A DNA stretch of 64,000 nucleotides, from positions 620,001 to 684,000 of the forward strand of contig OY969891.1 in the NCBI GenBank assembly GCA_963704355.1. The letters run 5' to 3'. Source of the stretch: Bog-473 sp963704355 (GTDB lineage: Bacteria > Actinomycetota > Acidimicrobiia > Acidimicrobiales > RAAP-2). Under the pieces are notes generated by a model that saw nothing but the letters and a program-made list of their open reading frames with translations, was not told where the DNA came from and made no database searches. Below, in pieces: positions 16,964 through 29,156 of the stretch. Position 1 is the first letter of the stretch, and the number at the start of each line of letters is the position of its first letter. The position numbers and the translations under genes are program-made.

Positions 16964-17150
16964 CGGTGCGCTCCTCTGATCAGCCGGGCCTCGCTGCCCA
17001 CACCGAGCACCCTAGTGAGAGGCCCTGCTTCCCGTCCGGCCGGCGTCGTCTGGCCGCTCAGCAGGCCGAACGCTTCTCCGGGACGGCGAATTCACACCGC
17101 CGTAACCTGGCGAAAACAAGGCGTTCTCAGGCCGGGGGTAGCCTTCGACG

Positions 17151-17735
17151 ATGCCCTCGCCCAGGAATTCCGGCAGTTATGGCAGGGACGACGCGCCTCC
17201 GATGACCCGGTGGGAGCGACTCAAGTACTCCATGGTCACCCCGGACCAGGATCGGGACGACGCCACCTCCGCCGATGACCGCTCCGTCGATGAGATCGAG
17301 GCCGATGTTCGGCGTTCCAACGACAAGGAACGGGCGATAGGCCTCGTTATCGCTCCGATCGCGGCCATCGTTGGCATCGTCATCAGCTCGGCATCGATCG
17401 ACTACGCCAGGAGCCACGGCCAGAACGTGGGGGTGTACGACAAGCTCACCTACGTCCTGCTCGGGTTGGCCGTCCTCATTCTGGTGTCATCGCTCTTTCG
17501 CAAGCGGCTCTTTCAGGGGATCACCATCGCGCTTTTTGGTGTGGCCGTCTTCCAGCTGAAGTATTCCTACGTGGGGTTCGCCGCCCCCTTCGTCCTGGCC
17601 GGCGCCTGGTATCTCGTGCGCTCTTACCGTTTCCAGCAGGAGCTCAAACGGGCCGAGAGCGACGCTCCACGCTCCACCGGCACCACCAACGGGTCCCGCC
17701 CGCGGCCGAACAAGCGCTACACGCCTCCCACCTGA
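17151..17735 (+). CDS. Hypothetical membrane protein, about four helices
   Basis: A 194-residue protein with an acidic N-terminal part (about 60 residues), then a hydrophobic region with roughly four membrane helices (AIGLVIAPIAAIVGIVISSASI, given here as residues 62-83, and others up to 165), and a basic Pro-rich tail ending KRYTPPT. I do not recognise a family with known function. It is divergent from the PII gene and convergent with the next membrane protein, with a five-base gap. Confidence 0.6.
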   Translation: MPSPRNSGSYGRDDAPPMTRWERLKYSMVTPDQDRDDATSADDRSVDEIEADVRRSNDKERAIGLVIAPIAAIVGIVISSASIDYARSHGQNVGVYDKLTYVLLGLAVLILVSSLFRKRLFQGITIALFGVAVFQLKYSYVGFAAPFVLAGAWYLVRSYRFQQELKRAESDAPRSTGTTNGSRPRPNKRYTPPT

Positions 17736-17740
17736 GCTCC

Positions 17741-18352
17741 TCAGGAGGAGCCCAGGCCTTCGCGTGTGGAACGTCGTCGGAGCACGATGACCACGACGAT
17801 GAGCACGAGCACGGCGAACAGGATCGCGGGCAGCACGTAGACCTTCCACGACGCGTGCTCTGAACTGACGATGGTGACCGGCGAGACCAGGCCCGGGTCG
17901 CTCGGGACGGCGATGGCGCGCGTGGTGGCTCCGGGCGCGAAGAGCGCTGTGCCTGGAAGCGCCGCGCTGTAGGTGTGCCCGTCGAGGCGGTACGTCCCCC
18001 GGCAGGCGTAGCCGGCGCCGTTGCTCCCGCTCCCGCCGAGCAGGCCCCGACAATTCGTCACCGTGAAGGTGACGGGGACGCCCTGCCCTCGGAGCTCGTC
18101 GATCTGCCGGTTCTTGTCGGCGCCGGCGACTGCGAACACGACCACGAGGACGACCAAGGTCGCCAGCACCAGACCGATCGCGACCTTGGCGATGGTGCGT
18201 GCGTCGACCTGCGCCCCGGCGCCCCGCAGGGTTGAGACTGGTCCTTCCGTCTCTTCGGTGTGGGGCTCTGGCGGTTGCTGTGTCCGCCGCGAGAGCCCCA
18301 GGTCCTGCTCGGGGACGCGACGCGAAGCGGACGTTTGTTCGGGATCGGTCAA
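17741..18352 (-). CDS. Hypothetical protein with two membrane helices
   Basis: The C-terminal 165 residues hold two clear membrane helices (IGLVLATLVVLVVVFAVAG and the stretch before VLRRRSTREG). Between them is an extracytoplasmic domain with two cysteines (NCRGLL and YACRGTY) and phrases (TYRLDGHTYSAALPG) like those of DUF3592 proteins. The start is uncertain: TTG 18352 is the best in-frame start codon downstream of the Arg-rich upstream part, but it has no clear ribosome site. The function is unknown. Confidence 0.5.
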   Translation of the reverse strand: MTDPEQTSASRRVPEQDLGLSRRTQQPPEPHTEETEGPVSTLRGAGAQVDARTIAKVAIGLVLATLVVLVVVFAVAGADKNRQIDELRGQGVPVTFTVTNCRGLLGGSGSNGAGYACRGTYRLDGHTYSAALPGTALFAPGATTRAIAVPSDPGLVSPVTIVSSEHASWKVYVLPAILFAVLVLIVVVIVLRRRSTREGLGSS

Positions 18353-18422
18353 GGTTTCGCCATGATGGGCCAAAAGTCGAAATCGTAGTAGCCGCCTGGG
18401 GCCGAACGTCCTGTCCGTTGGA

Positions 18423-18460
18423 TTAACGCACTCGAAACACAGCGGTGACGATGCGGAAAC
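18423..18460. promoter_or_regulatory. GlnR box upstream of amtB
   Basis: TTAAC-N6-GAAAC-N6-GTGAC-N6-GAAAC, with all three spacers exactly six bases, matches the actinobacterial GlnR consensus of alternating gTnAC and GaAAC half sites. It ends 123 bp before the amtB start, as expected for activation under nitrogen limitation. No glnR gene is in the window. Confidence 0.75.
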
Positions 18461-18583
18461 TCCTGCCCTGCATCCTGTCTGCGGCGGAGAGACCCGTCTG
18501 AAGTGGCTTTGCCGCACCCCGAGTTCTGTGCCCAGTGAACAGGCGGAGCAAAGGGTCGGCAACGACAGTGAGGAGAGCTTTTA

Positions 18584-20146
18584 GTGATCCATCTATTAGG
18601 AGCTACGGTTCCCGTCCCGTATCCGAGTTGGCTGAATCCTGCCGACAACACGTGGCAGATCACGGCCGCGACGTTCGTCGGCTTGATGAGCCTCCCCGGT
18701 CTGGCCGTGCTCTACGCGTCGATCGTCCCGAAGAAGTGGGCGGTCAACGTGTTGGCCATGATGTTCGCCGGGTTTTCGCTAGTCCTCATCGCGTGGGTCC
18801 TCTGGTCCTACAAGATGGGATTCGGGGCGACCTCGATTGGAGGGGGTGTCCGCGACGGGGTGCAAACCCAGATCAGCGGGACGACGGGAACGTGGCAACA
18901 CTTCTTCGAGAACTTCGTCGGGAAACCCGGTGGCATCACGGACAGCGTCGGTGAACAGGGCCAAGCCGTGTCGGCGGCGAACACCATCATCCCGTTCCAC
19001 TTCCCGACGTCGAGCCTGGCCTACTTCCAGTTCGTGTTCGCCGCCATTACCCCCCTGCTGTTCCTGGGGAGCGTGCTCGGGCGCATCAAGTTCCTGGCCT
19101 GGTGCCTGCTCGTCCCGCTGTGGTCGACCTTCGTCTATGGCGTCGACGCCTTCCTGCTCTGGGGCGGCGGCTACTTCGCCCAGGAGGGGGCGCTGGACTT
19201 CTCCGGTGGTTTCGTCATCCACATGTCGGCGGGTGTCTCCGGCTTCGTGGCGGCCTGGGTGCTCGGACCGCGGCTCCTACGAGATAGGCAGCATGCCTTG
19301 CCCAACAACCTGGTCATGGCGGCGGTGGGCGCCGGCATCCTGTGGCTCGGTTGGAACGGCTTCAACGGTGGAGACCCCTACTACGCCGGGGCGAGCGCGG
19401 CGGGCGCGGTGGTCAACACCAACCTGGCCACCGGCACCGGCGTCATCGTCTGGATGATCTTGGACGCGCTGTTCACCAAGGAGAAGAAGCCGACCTTCCT
19501 CGGCGGCGTGAACGGCATGATCTGCGGCCTGGTCGGGATCACACCGTGTGCCGGCTGGGTCAACGGCCGGGGCGCCATTTACGTCGGCGCCATCTGCTGC
19601 GCCATCGTGTGGGTGTGCTGGAACTTCCTGTCCAAGGTGCCACCGTTCGCGAAGGTCGACGACGCCCTTGGTGTCGTCTATACCCACGGCATCGCCGGCC
19701 TGTTCGGCGGCCTGCTGCTCGGCATCTTCGGTGACCCGAACATGATTGAGTACGGCTGCGGCCACCTCAATGCGAGCGGGCAAGTCGTAGCGACCACCAA
19801 CGCCACCTACCTGACGGCGCACGGGACCTGCGTGCCCTTCGGCGTCAACGGACTGTTGTACACGGGCTCGGCGCACCAGCTGTGGGAACAGTTCCGCGCG
19901 GCCATCTTCGTCATCTTCTGGTCCGCTCTGATCACCTTCATTCTCATGAAGATCATCGGCTGGGTCCTGCGTGGCGCCCGCTACAAGGACGAGATCCTCG
20001 AGGTCGGAGACCTCGCCATCCACGGCGAGGAGGCGTTCCCCGAAGATGAGTTCGCTGTCCGCAGCGATGGTGCGTTCGCCATGGCCGGCATCGACAAGGG
20101 TGGGTCGCGAGATCCCGAATCAACGTCTTCGGGCGGGGATTCCTAG
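18584..20146 (+). CDS. amtB: Ammonium transporter
   Basis: A 520-residue Amt/MEP/Rh channel protein in the cell membrane that takes up ammonium. It carries the paired pore histidines, His 213 in FVIHMSAGVSG and His 368 in VYTHGIAGLFGG, and the family phrase WNGFNGGDP. It is longer than the usual 400-450 residues, because of an extended loop near residues 85-140 and a long acidic C-terminal tail. GTG 18584 follows GTGAGGAG. A PII gene follows after 34 bp; PII is expected to close the channel when nitrogen is sufficient. A GlnR box lies upstream. Confidence 0.95.
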   Translation: MIHLLGATVPVPYPSWLNPADNTWQITAATFVGLMSLPGLAVLYASIVPKKWAVNVLAMMFAGFSLVLIAWVLWSYKMGFGATSIGGGVRDGVQTQISGTTGTWQHFFENFVGKPGGITDSVGEQGQAVSAANTIIPFHFPTSSLAYFQFVFAAITPLLFLGSVLGRIKFLAWCLLVPLWSTFVYGVDAFLLWGGGYFAQEGALDFSGGFVIHMSAGVSGFVAAWVLGPRLLRDRQHALPNNLVMAAVGAGILWLGWNGFNGGDPYYAGASAAGAVVNTNLATGTGVIVWMILDALFTKEKKPTFLGGVNGMICGLVGITPCAGWVNGRGAIYVGAICCAIVWVCWNFLSKVPPFAKVDDALGVVYTHGIAGLFGGLLLGIFGDPNMIEYGCGHLNASGQVVATTNATYLTAHGTCVPFGVNGLLYTGSAHQLWEQFRAAIFVIFWSALITFILMKIIGWVLRGARYKDEILEVGDLAIHGEEAFPEDEFAVRSDGAFAMAGIDKGGSRDPESTSSGGDS

Positions 20147-20180
20147 GCCAGCGGACACTCAGGACGAAAGGAGATCAACC

Positions 20181-20519
20181 ATGAAGCTGATCGTGGCAGT
20201 GCTCAAGCCGTTCAAGCTCGATGACGTCAAGGAGGTACTCAAGGGCAAGGGTGTCCAGGGCATGACGCTCACCGAGGCTCAGGGCTTCGGGCGGCAACGT
20301 GGGCACACCGAGGTGTACCGCGGTGCGGAATACGAGGTGGACTTCGTCCCCAAGATCCGCATCGAGGTGCTCGTCGACGACAGCCAGGTCGACGACGTGG
20401 TCGACGCCATCGTCGGCTCGGCCGCCACCGGCAAGATCGGTGACGGCAAGGTGTGGGTCGTGCCCGTCGACACCGTGGTGCGCGTGCGCACCGGAGAACG
20501 CGGGGCCGACGCGTTGTAA
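20181..20519 (+). CDS. glnK: PII protein paired with amtB
   Basis: A 112-residue PII protein with Tyr 51 at the tip of the T-loop (RGAEYEVDF), TGKIGDGKVWV and the C-terminal VRTGERGADAL. Its position directly after amtB, with AAAGGAG before ATG 20181, makes it the GlnK-type partner that binds the cytoplasmic face of the transporter. It shares most residues with the separate PII at 16625. Confidence 0.95.
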   Translation: MKLIVAVLKPFKLDDVKEVLKGKGVQGMTLTEAQGFGRQRGHTEVYRGAEYEVDFVPKIRIEVLVDDSQVDDVVDAIVGSAATGKIGDGKVWVVPVDTVVRVRTGERGADAL

Positions 20520-20550
20520 CCCGACGCGTCAGGTCCTGTGTGCGGTCGGA

Positions 20551-20582
20551 ATGGCCGGGGTGCGGCGAGGTGCCCCGGCCAT
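20551..20582. terminator. GC-rich hairpin between convergent genes
   Basis: ATGGCCGGGG (20551-20560) and CCCCGGCCAT (20573-20582) form a perfect 10-bp stem with a 12-nt loop, placed between the end of the PII gene and the end of the convergent GNAT gene. There is no U-tract, which is common for actinobacterial terminators. Confidence 0.55.
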
Positions 20583-20600
20583 CCGCCGTCTTCGAGGTAT

Positions 20601-21104
20601 TCAGTTGATCCAGTAGCGGCGGAACGGCGCATCCCCGTCGTCGGGTGCCACGACGGCCTCGAGCACACCGCCGCAGCGCTCGATGACGGTCGCCGAAGCC
20701 ACGTTGTCGTCGTCGCACACGACGAGGATCGGACCGACGCCCTCCTGGTGGGCGAGCCGCACCGCCCGACGCAGGATGTCGGTCGCGTAGCCGCGGCGGC
20801 GGAAGGCAGGGCGCACCCCGTACCCGATGTGGCCGCCGCGGGCGGCGAGGTACTCGTTCAGCTCGAGGCGGACCGAGACCCGGCCGACGAGCTCGCCGTC
20901 CACCTCGGCCAACAGGAACAGGGAGTGGACGAGCCCCTCGGGCACGCGCGACCCGTCACTGAGGCCGGCCAGGAGGTCGAGGTAGTCCGACCACGGCGTG
21001 CCCGGCTTCCACAAAAGAAGGAAGGGGAAGTCCTCGAACTCGCCGGCGGCGGCCACGGAGGCGCTCTCGTCGTCGACGTCGGGAGCACGGAGCACCAGCG
21101 ACAC
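20601..21104 (-). CDS. GNAT family N-acetyltransferase
   Basis: A 167-residue acetyltransferase. The acetyl-CoA-binding motif A is visible as IGYGVRPAFRRRGYATDILRRAV (R/Q-x-x-G-x-A loop RRRGYA), preceded by strand LVGRVSVRLELN and followed by DDDNVASATVIERCGG, the usual motif B region. It resembles YjdF/RimJ-like members that act on small molecules or protein N-termini. The substrate is unknown. It starts 14 bp from the phosphoglycerate mutase end on the same strand. Confidence 0.85.
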   Translation of the reverse strand: MSLVLRAPDVDDESASVAAAGEFEDFPFLLLWKPGTPWSDYLDLLAGLSDGSRVPEGLVHSLFLLAEVDGELVGRVSVRLELNEYLAARGGHIGYGVRPAFRRRGYATDILRRAVRLAHQEGVGPILVVCDDDNVASATVIERCGGVLEAVVAPDDGDAPFRRYWIN

Positions 21105-21117
21105 GACCGAGACGCCG

Positions 21118-21906
21118 TCAGGCGGGCGTGTCGCCCTGGCGGGCGACGGCGGCGGCCGCCGCGGCGGCTGCGTCAGGGTCGCCGAGGTACTCGGCCGAGC
21201 GCACCGAGAGGTCGTCGTCGAGGATCATGCGGTAGGGGATGCCCGTCGGGATCTCGAGCCCGGTGATGGCGTCGTCGGCGATGTGCTCGAGGTGCTTGCG
21301 CAGGGCGCGGATGGAATTGCCGTGCGCCGCCACGAGGACGGCGCCTCCCTGGGTCGCCGTGGCGCGGAGGTCCGGCACGATGGCCGACTCCCAGTAGGGC
21401 ACGGCGCGGCGCACGACGTCGGCCAGGCACTCGGTGCGCGGCACCTGTGCCGGCTCGACGTCGCGGTAGCGGGGGTCGCCCGCTACGTCGTAGGGGTTGT
21501 CCGCGGCCAGCGGCGGGGGCGGGGTGTCGTAGCTGCGGCGCCAGAGCATGAAGAGGTCCTCGCCGAACTCCTGCTTGATCTGCGCCTTGTTCTTCCCCTG
21601 GAGGTCGCCGTAGTGCCGCTCGTTCAGGCGCCAATCCCGGCGCACCGGCAGCCAGCTCCGGCGGGCGCCCGCCAGGGCGATCTCGGCCGTGCGGATGGCC
21701 CGGGTCAGGACCGAGGTGTGCAGGACCCGCAGGTCCAGCGGCTGGCCGGGGGGGCCGGCGGTCTCGGCGGCCTCGGCCAGGAGGAGGCCCCCGGCCCGGG
21801 CCTCGGCCTCGCCCGCCGGGGTCAGGTCCACGTCGACCCAACCCGTGAACAGGTTCTCGGCGTTCCAAGTGGACTGCCCGTGGCGCAGAAGGACCAGGTC
21901 GAGCAC
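21118..21906 (-). CDS. gpmA: 2,3-bisphosphoglycerate-dependent phosphoglycerate mutase
   Basis: A 262-residue glycolytic enzyme interconverting 3- and 2-phosphoglycerate in the cytosol. The phosphohistidine motif LLRHGQSTWN is at residues 5-14. Then come FTGWVDVDLT, the conserved ERHYGDLQGKNK and the second catalytic His in AAHGNSIRALRKHL. GTG 21906 is the start, since everything upstream is unlike the family. The C-terminus ends in an Ala-rich tail. It is divergent from dnaK across a 260-bp regulatory region. Confidence 0.95.
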   Translation of the reverse strand: MLDLVLLRHGQSTWNAENLFTGWVDVDLTPAGEAEARAGGLLLAEAAETAGPPGQPLDLRVLHTSVLTRAIRTAEIALAGARRSWLPVRRDWRLNERHYGDLQGKNKAQIKQEFGEDLFMLWRRSYDTPPPPLAADNPYDVAGDPRYRDVEPAQVPRTECLADVVRRAVPYWESAIVPDLRATATQGGAVLVAAHGNSIRALRKHLEHIADDAITGLEIPTGIPYRMILDDDLSVRSAEYLGDPDAAAAAAAAVARQGDTPA

Positions 21907-21996
21907 GCATTGGATCGTACGTGGGCCCGGCGTGAAGGCGGTAGTCCACCTGGTCAGGGCCGGTGTGGAACCGGGGTGGCAGTCCACATCAGAAAT

Positions 21997-22017
21997 CTTG
22001 ACAAAGATGCACTCAAC
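21997..22017. promoter_or_regulatory. HAIR element (HspR site) in the dnaK promoter
   Basis: CTTGACA-N7-ACTCAAC is close to the HspR consensus CTTGAGT-N7-ACTCAAG. It overlaps the probable -35 box, so bound HspR would block RNA polymerase. The hspR gene lies in the same operon, giving a feedback loop through DnaK as in Streptomyces. Confidence 0.8.
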
Positions 22018-22028
22018 TTTGCTACACT
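21998..22028 (+). promoter_or_regulatory. dnaK promoter
   Basis: TTGACA (21998-22003) and TACACT (22023-22028), separated by 19 bp, look like a vegetative sigma promoter about 130 bp upstream of dnaK. The spacer is slightly long. Confidence 0.55.
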
Positions 22029-22166
22029 GGTGCACAGCAATAGCCGGACGGCTGGTAGACGAACAGGTATCGGCCGATGGGGCCGGCAGCCCGCAGCCGC
22101 AGAGGCAGCAAGCACAGACCAAGCGGGCGACAGCCGCGAGACAAGACGACCGGAAGGACGGCAGAC

Positions 22167-24019
<1,853 letters not shown>

Positions 24020-24023
<4 letters not shown>

Positions 24024-24604
24024 GCCTCTTCGACGAGCACCTTCACCAGGAGGAGTCCGTCGAGGGTCAAGGTCCTGAGCACACCGGGCCGAGCCCGGAG
24101 CCGGCCGATGCGGACGCCGTCGAGGGCGGCAGCGCACTGGCCGAGGAGGCCGACCCCCGGGAGATGTTGGCGCGCGAGCGGGACGAGTACCTGCTCGCGC
24201 TCCAGCGCACCCAGGCCGACTTCGAGAACTACCGCAAGCGGATCGCACGCCAGCAGAGCGAGCAGTCCGCGCGCGCCGCGGCCGACCTCGTCGCCAAGCT
24301 GCTGCCTGTGCTCGACACGCTCGACCTGGCGGAGGCGCACATGAGCGAGACGCTTGACCTCACCGAGGACGGCAAGGCCCTGCGGGCGGCCCGCTCCATG
24401 TTGATGGACATCTTGGAGAAGGAAGGCCTCGAGCGGGTCGACCAGCGCGACGTCCCCTTCGACCCGTCGGTGCACGACGCGGTCGCCCACACCGAGGGCC
24501 GTCTCGGCGACGCCGGTCGGACCATGGTGGACGAGGTGCTCCGCTCCGGGTACCGCTGGAAGGGGCAGGTGCTGCGGCCGACGATGGTCCGCGTGCGGGG
24601 GTGA
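24020..24604 (+). CDS. grpE: Nucleotide exchange factor GrpE
   Basis: A 194-residue GrpE, which releases ADP from DnaK. The long N-terminal helix includes DEYLLALQRTQADFENYRKR (about residues 54-73). The C-terminal beta domain has the conserved PFDPSVHDAVAH, GYRWKGQVLRPTMVRV and a short end. The acidic N-terminus is disordered. It overlaps dnaK by four bases (ATGA), so translation is coupled. Confidence 0.96.
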
Positions 24605-24612
24605 ACTGAGCC

Positions 24613-25716
24613 ATGGCGGCACAACGCGAATGGTTCGAGAAGGACTACTACAAGGTGCTCGGCGTCGTCCCGACGGCGACCGACAAGGAGATCACGCGCG
24701 CCTACCGGAAGTTGGCCAAGGAGCACCACCCCGACGCCAACCCGGGCTCGGAGGAGCGCTTCAAGGAGATCACCGCGGCCTACGACGTGCTCGGCGACAC
24801 CGAGAAGCGCAAGGAGTACGACGAGGTCCGCGCGCACGGGCCGGTCGGCGGGTTCGGCACGCCGGGCGGCGGCACCTTCCGCATGGAGGACATGGGCGAC
24901 CTGAGCGACCTCTTCGGGGGGTTGTTCGGCGGCGGCGGCCGGACGCGGCCCCAGCGCGGCCCGCAGCGCGGCGCCGACATGGAGGCGCAGCTGCACCTGT
25001 CCTTCCAGGACGCGGTGCACGGCGTCACCACCTCGGTCAACGTCCCCCAAGAGGTGCGCTGCTCCAACTGCCGCGGCTCGGGGGCGGCCCCGGGAACCTC
25101 GACCCACACCTGCCCGCGCTGCGGCGGGACCGGGAGCCTGAACGACAACCAGGGCCTGTTCTCCCTCAGCACCGTCTGCCCCGACTGCATGGGACGGGGG
25201 ACGTTGTTCGACACGCCGTGCCCGGTCTGCCACGGCACCGGGTCCGAGCAGAAGGTGCGCTCGGTCAAAGTGCGCATCCCGCCCGGGGTGGTCGACGGCC
25301 AACGCATCAGGGTGCGCGGCCGTGGCGCACCCGGACAGGGCATGGCCCCTCCCGGCGACCTCTACGTGGTCGTGCACGTCGGCAAGCACCCGATCTTCGG
25401 GCGCACCGGGCGCAACCTGACCATCACCGTGCCGGTCACCTTTCCCGAGGCGGCGCTCGGCACCACCATCACGGTGCCCACCCTCGACAGCAAGGTGACG
25501 CTCAAGGTCCCGGCCGGGACCCAGTCCGGGCGCACGCTGCGCGTGCGCGGCCGCGGGGTGCCCGCGGGCGGAGGACGCAACGGCGGCAAGCCGGGCGACC
25601 TCTTGGTGAAGATCGACGTGCTGGTGCCGACCGAGTTGAGCGACGAGCAGCGGGCGGCGGTGGAGACGCTGGCCGACGTGACCGAGGCGGCGCCGCGCCT
25701 GACGGTGGACTCGTGA
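24613..25716 (+). CDS. dnaJ: Chaperone DnaJ (Hsp40)
   Basis: A 367-residue type I J-protein. The J domain has the HPD tripeptide (HHPDANPG, about residue 35). A Gly/Phe-rich linker follows, then a zinc domain of four CxxCxGxG motifs (CSNCRGSG, CPRCGGTG, CPDCMGRG and CPVCHGTG) and the substrate-binding C-terminal part. It stimulates DnaK ATP hydrolysis and delivers unfolded clients. It lies eight bp after grpE in the same operon. Confidence 0.97.
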   Translation: MAAQREWFEKDYYKVLGVVPTATDKEITRAYRKLAKEHHPDANPGSEERFKEITAAYDVLGDTEKRKEYDEVRAHGPVGGFGTPGGGTFRMEDMGDLSDLFGGLFGGGGRTRPQRGPQRGADMEAQLHLSFQDAVHGVTTSVNVPQEVRCSNCRGSGAAPGTSTHTCPRCGGTGSLNDNQGLFSLSTVCPDCMGRGTLFDTPCPVCHGTGSEQKVRSVKVRIPPGVVDGQRIRVRGRGAPGQGMAPPGDLYVVVHVGKHPIFGRTGRNLTITVPVTFPEAALGTTITVPTLDSKVTLKVPAGTQSGRTLRVRGRGVPAGGGRNGGKPGDLLVKIDVLVPTELSDEQRAAVETLADVTEAAPRLTVDS

Positions 25717-25759
25717 CCGGTGAGGGATGACGCGGCTCGTGGAGAGGCGGTGAGCACCG

Positions 25760-26191
25760 ATGGCCGAGGCTGAGCGCACGCGTGTTCGCGACGGCGGGCA
25801 CGAGCGGGTACGCGACGCCAACCAGGCGGTGTACGTGATCTCGGTGGCGGCCGAGCTCACGGGCATGCACCCCCAGACGCTGCGCATCTACGAACGCAAG
25901 GGCCTGCTCGACCCGTCGCGGACCAGCGGCGGGAGCAGGCGCTTCTCCGAGAGCGACCTCGAGCGCCTGCGCCACATCCAGGAACTGACCGGAACCGGGC
26001 TCAACCTCGAAGGCGTGCGCCGGGTGCTCCAGCTGGAGTCAGAGGTCACGCGCCTGCGCAACGAGCTCGACGAGGTGCGGGCGCAGGCGCTCGACGCCGT
26101 GGCCGCCACCCACCGCCAGTACCGGCGGGACCTGGTGCCCGTACGCCAGGCGCTGACGGCCTTTCGGAAGGTGCGCCGGGGCGAGTCGTGA
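25760..26191 (+). CDS. hspR: MerR-family heat-shock repressor HspR
   Basis: A 143-residue MerR-type protein. The helix-turn-helix region reads VYVISVAAELTGMHPQTLRIYERKG with the wing SGGSRRFSESDLERLRHI, the signature of HspR. A coiled-coil (LQLESEVTRLRNELDEVRAQ) follows. HspR represses dnaK and clpB by binding HAIR sites and needs DnaK as co-repressor. Its location after dnaJ matches the actinobacterial order. The first 25 residues are charged and variable. Confidence 0.93.
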   Translation: MAEAERTRVRDGGHERVRDANQAVYVISVAAELTGMHPQTLRIYERKGLLDPSRTSGGSRRFSESDLERLRHIQELTGTGLNLEGVRRVLQLESEVTRLRNELDEVRAQALDAVAATHRQYRRDLVPVRQALTAFRKVRRGES

Positions 26192-26285
26192 GGATCACCG
26201 CTCGGCGGGGCATGAGAACGAGAAGCGACACACGAGACCAGACGCAGACGACCAGGACCACGACGATCACGACGAGGACTGCGCC

Positions 26286-28775
<2,490 letters not shown>

Positions 28776-29156
28776 AACGGCGCGCCCGCGCCAGCCTGTT
28801 CCGGCCCGTTCCGCCGTTTCGGCTCGGGACAAGGTTCAATCGAGAGCCCGGTGCATGTCGCCAGAAACTATGCACCGATTGGTTTACGGTTTCCAAGGAC
28901 ATCGGGCTACAACGCCCTCGAGGGCTCGACGGTCACCGTCGACGTCGAGGACTAGGCTCAATCGAGAGCGCTGTGCATGTCGCCAGAAACTATGCACCGA
29001 TTGGTTTACGGTTTCCAGGGACATCGCCGGGCTACAACTCCCTCGAGGGCTCGACGGTCACCGTCGAAGTCGAGGACGAGGCTCAATCGAGAGCCCTGTG
29101 TATGTCGCCAGAAACTATGCACCGACTGGTTTACGGTTTCCAGCGACATCGCCGGG

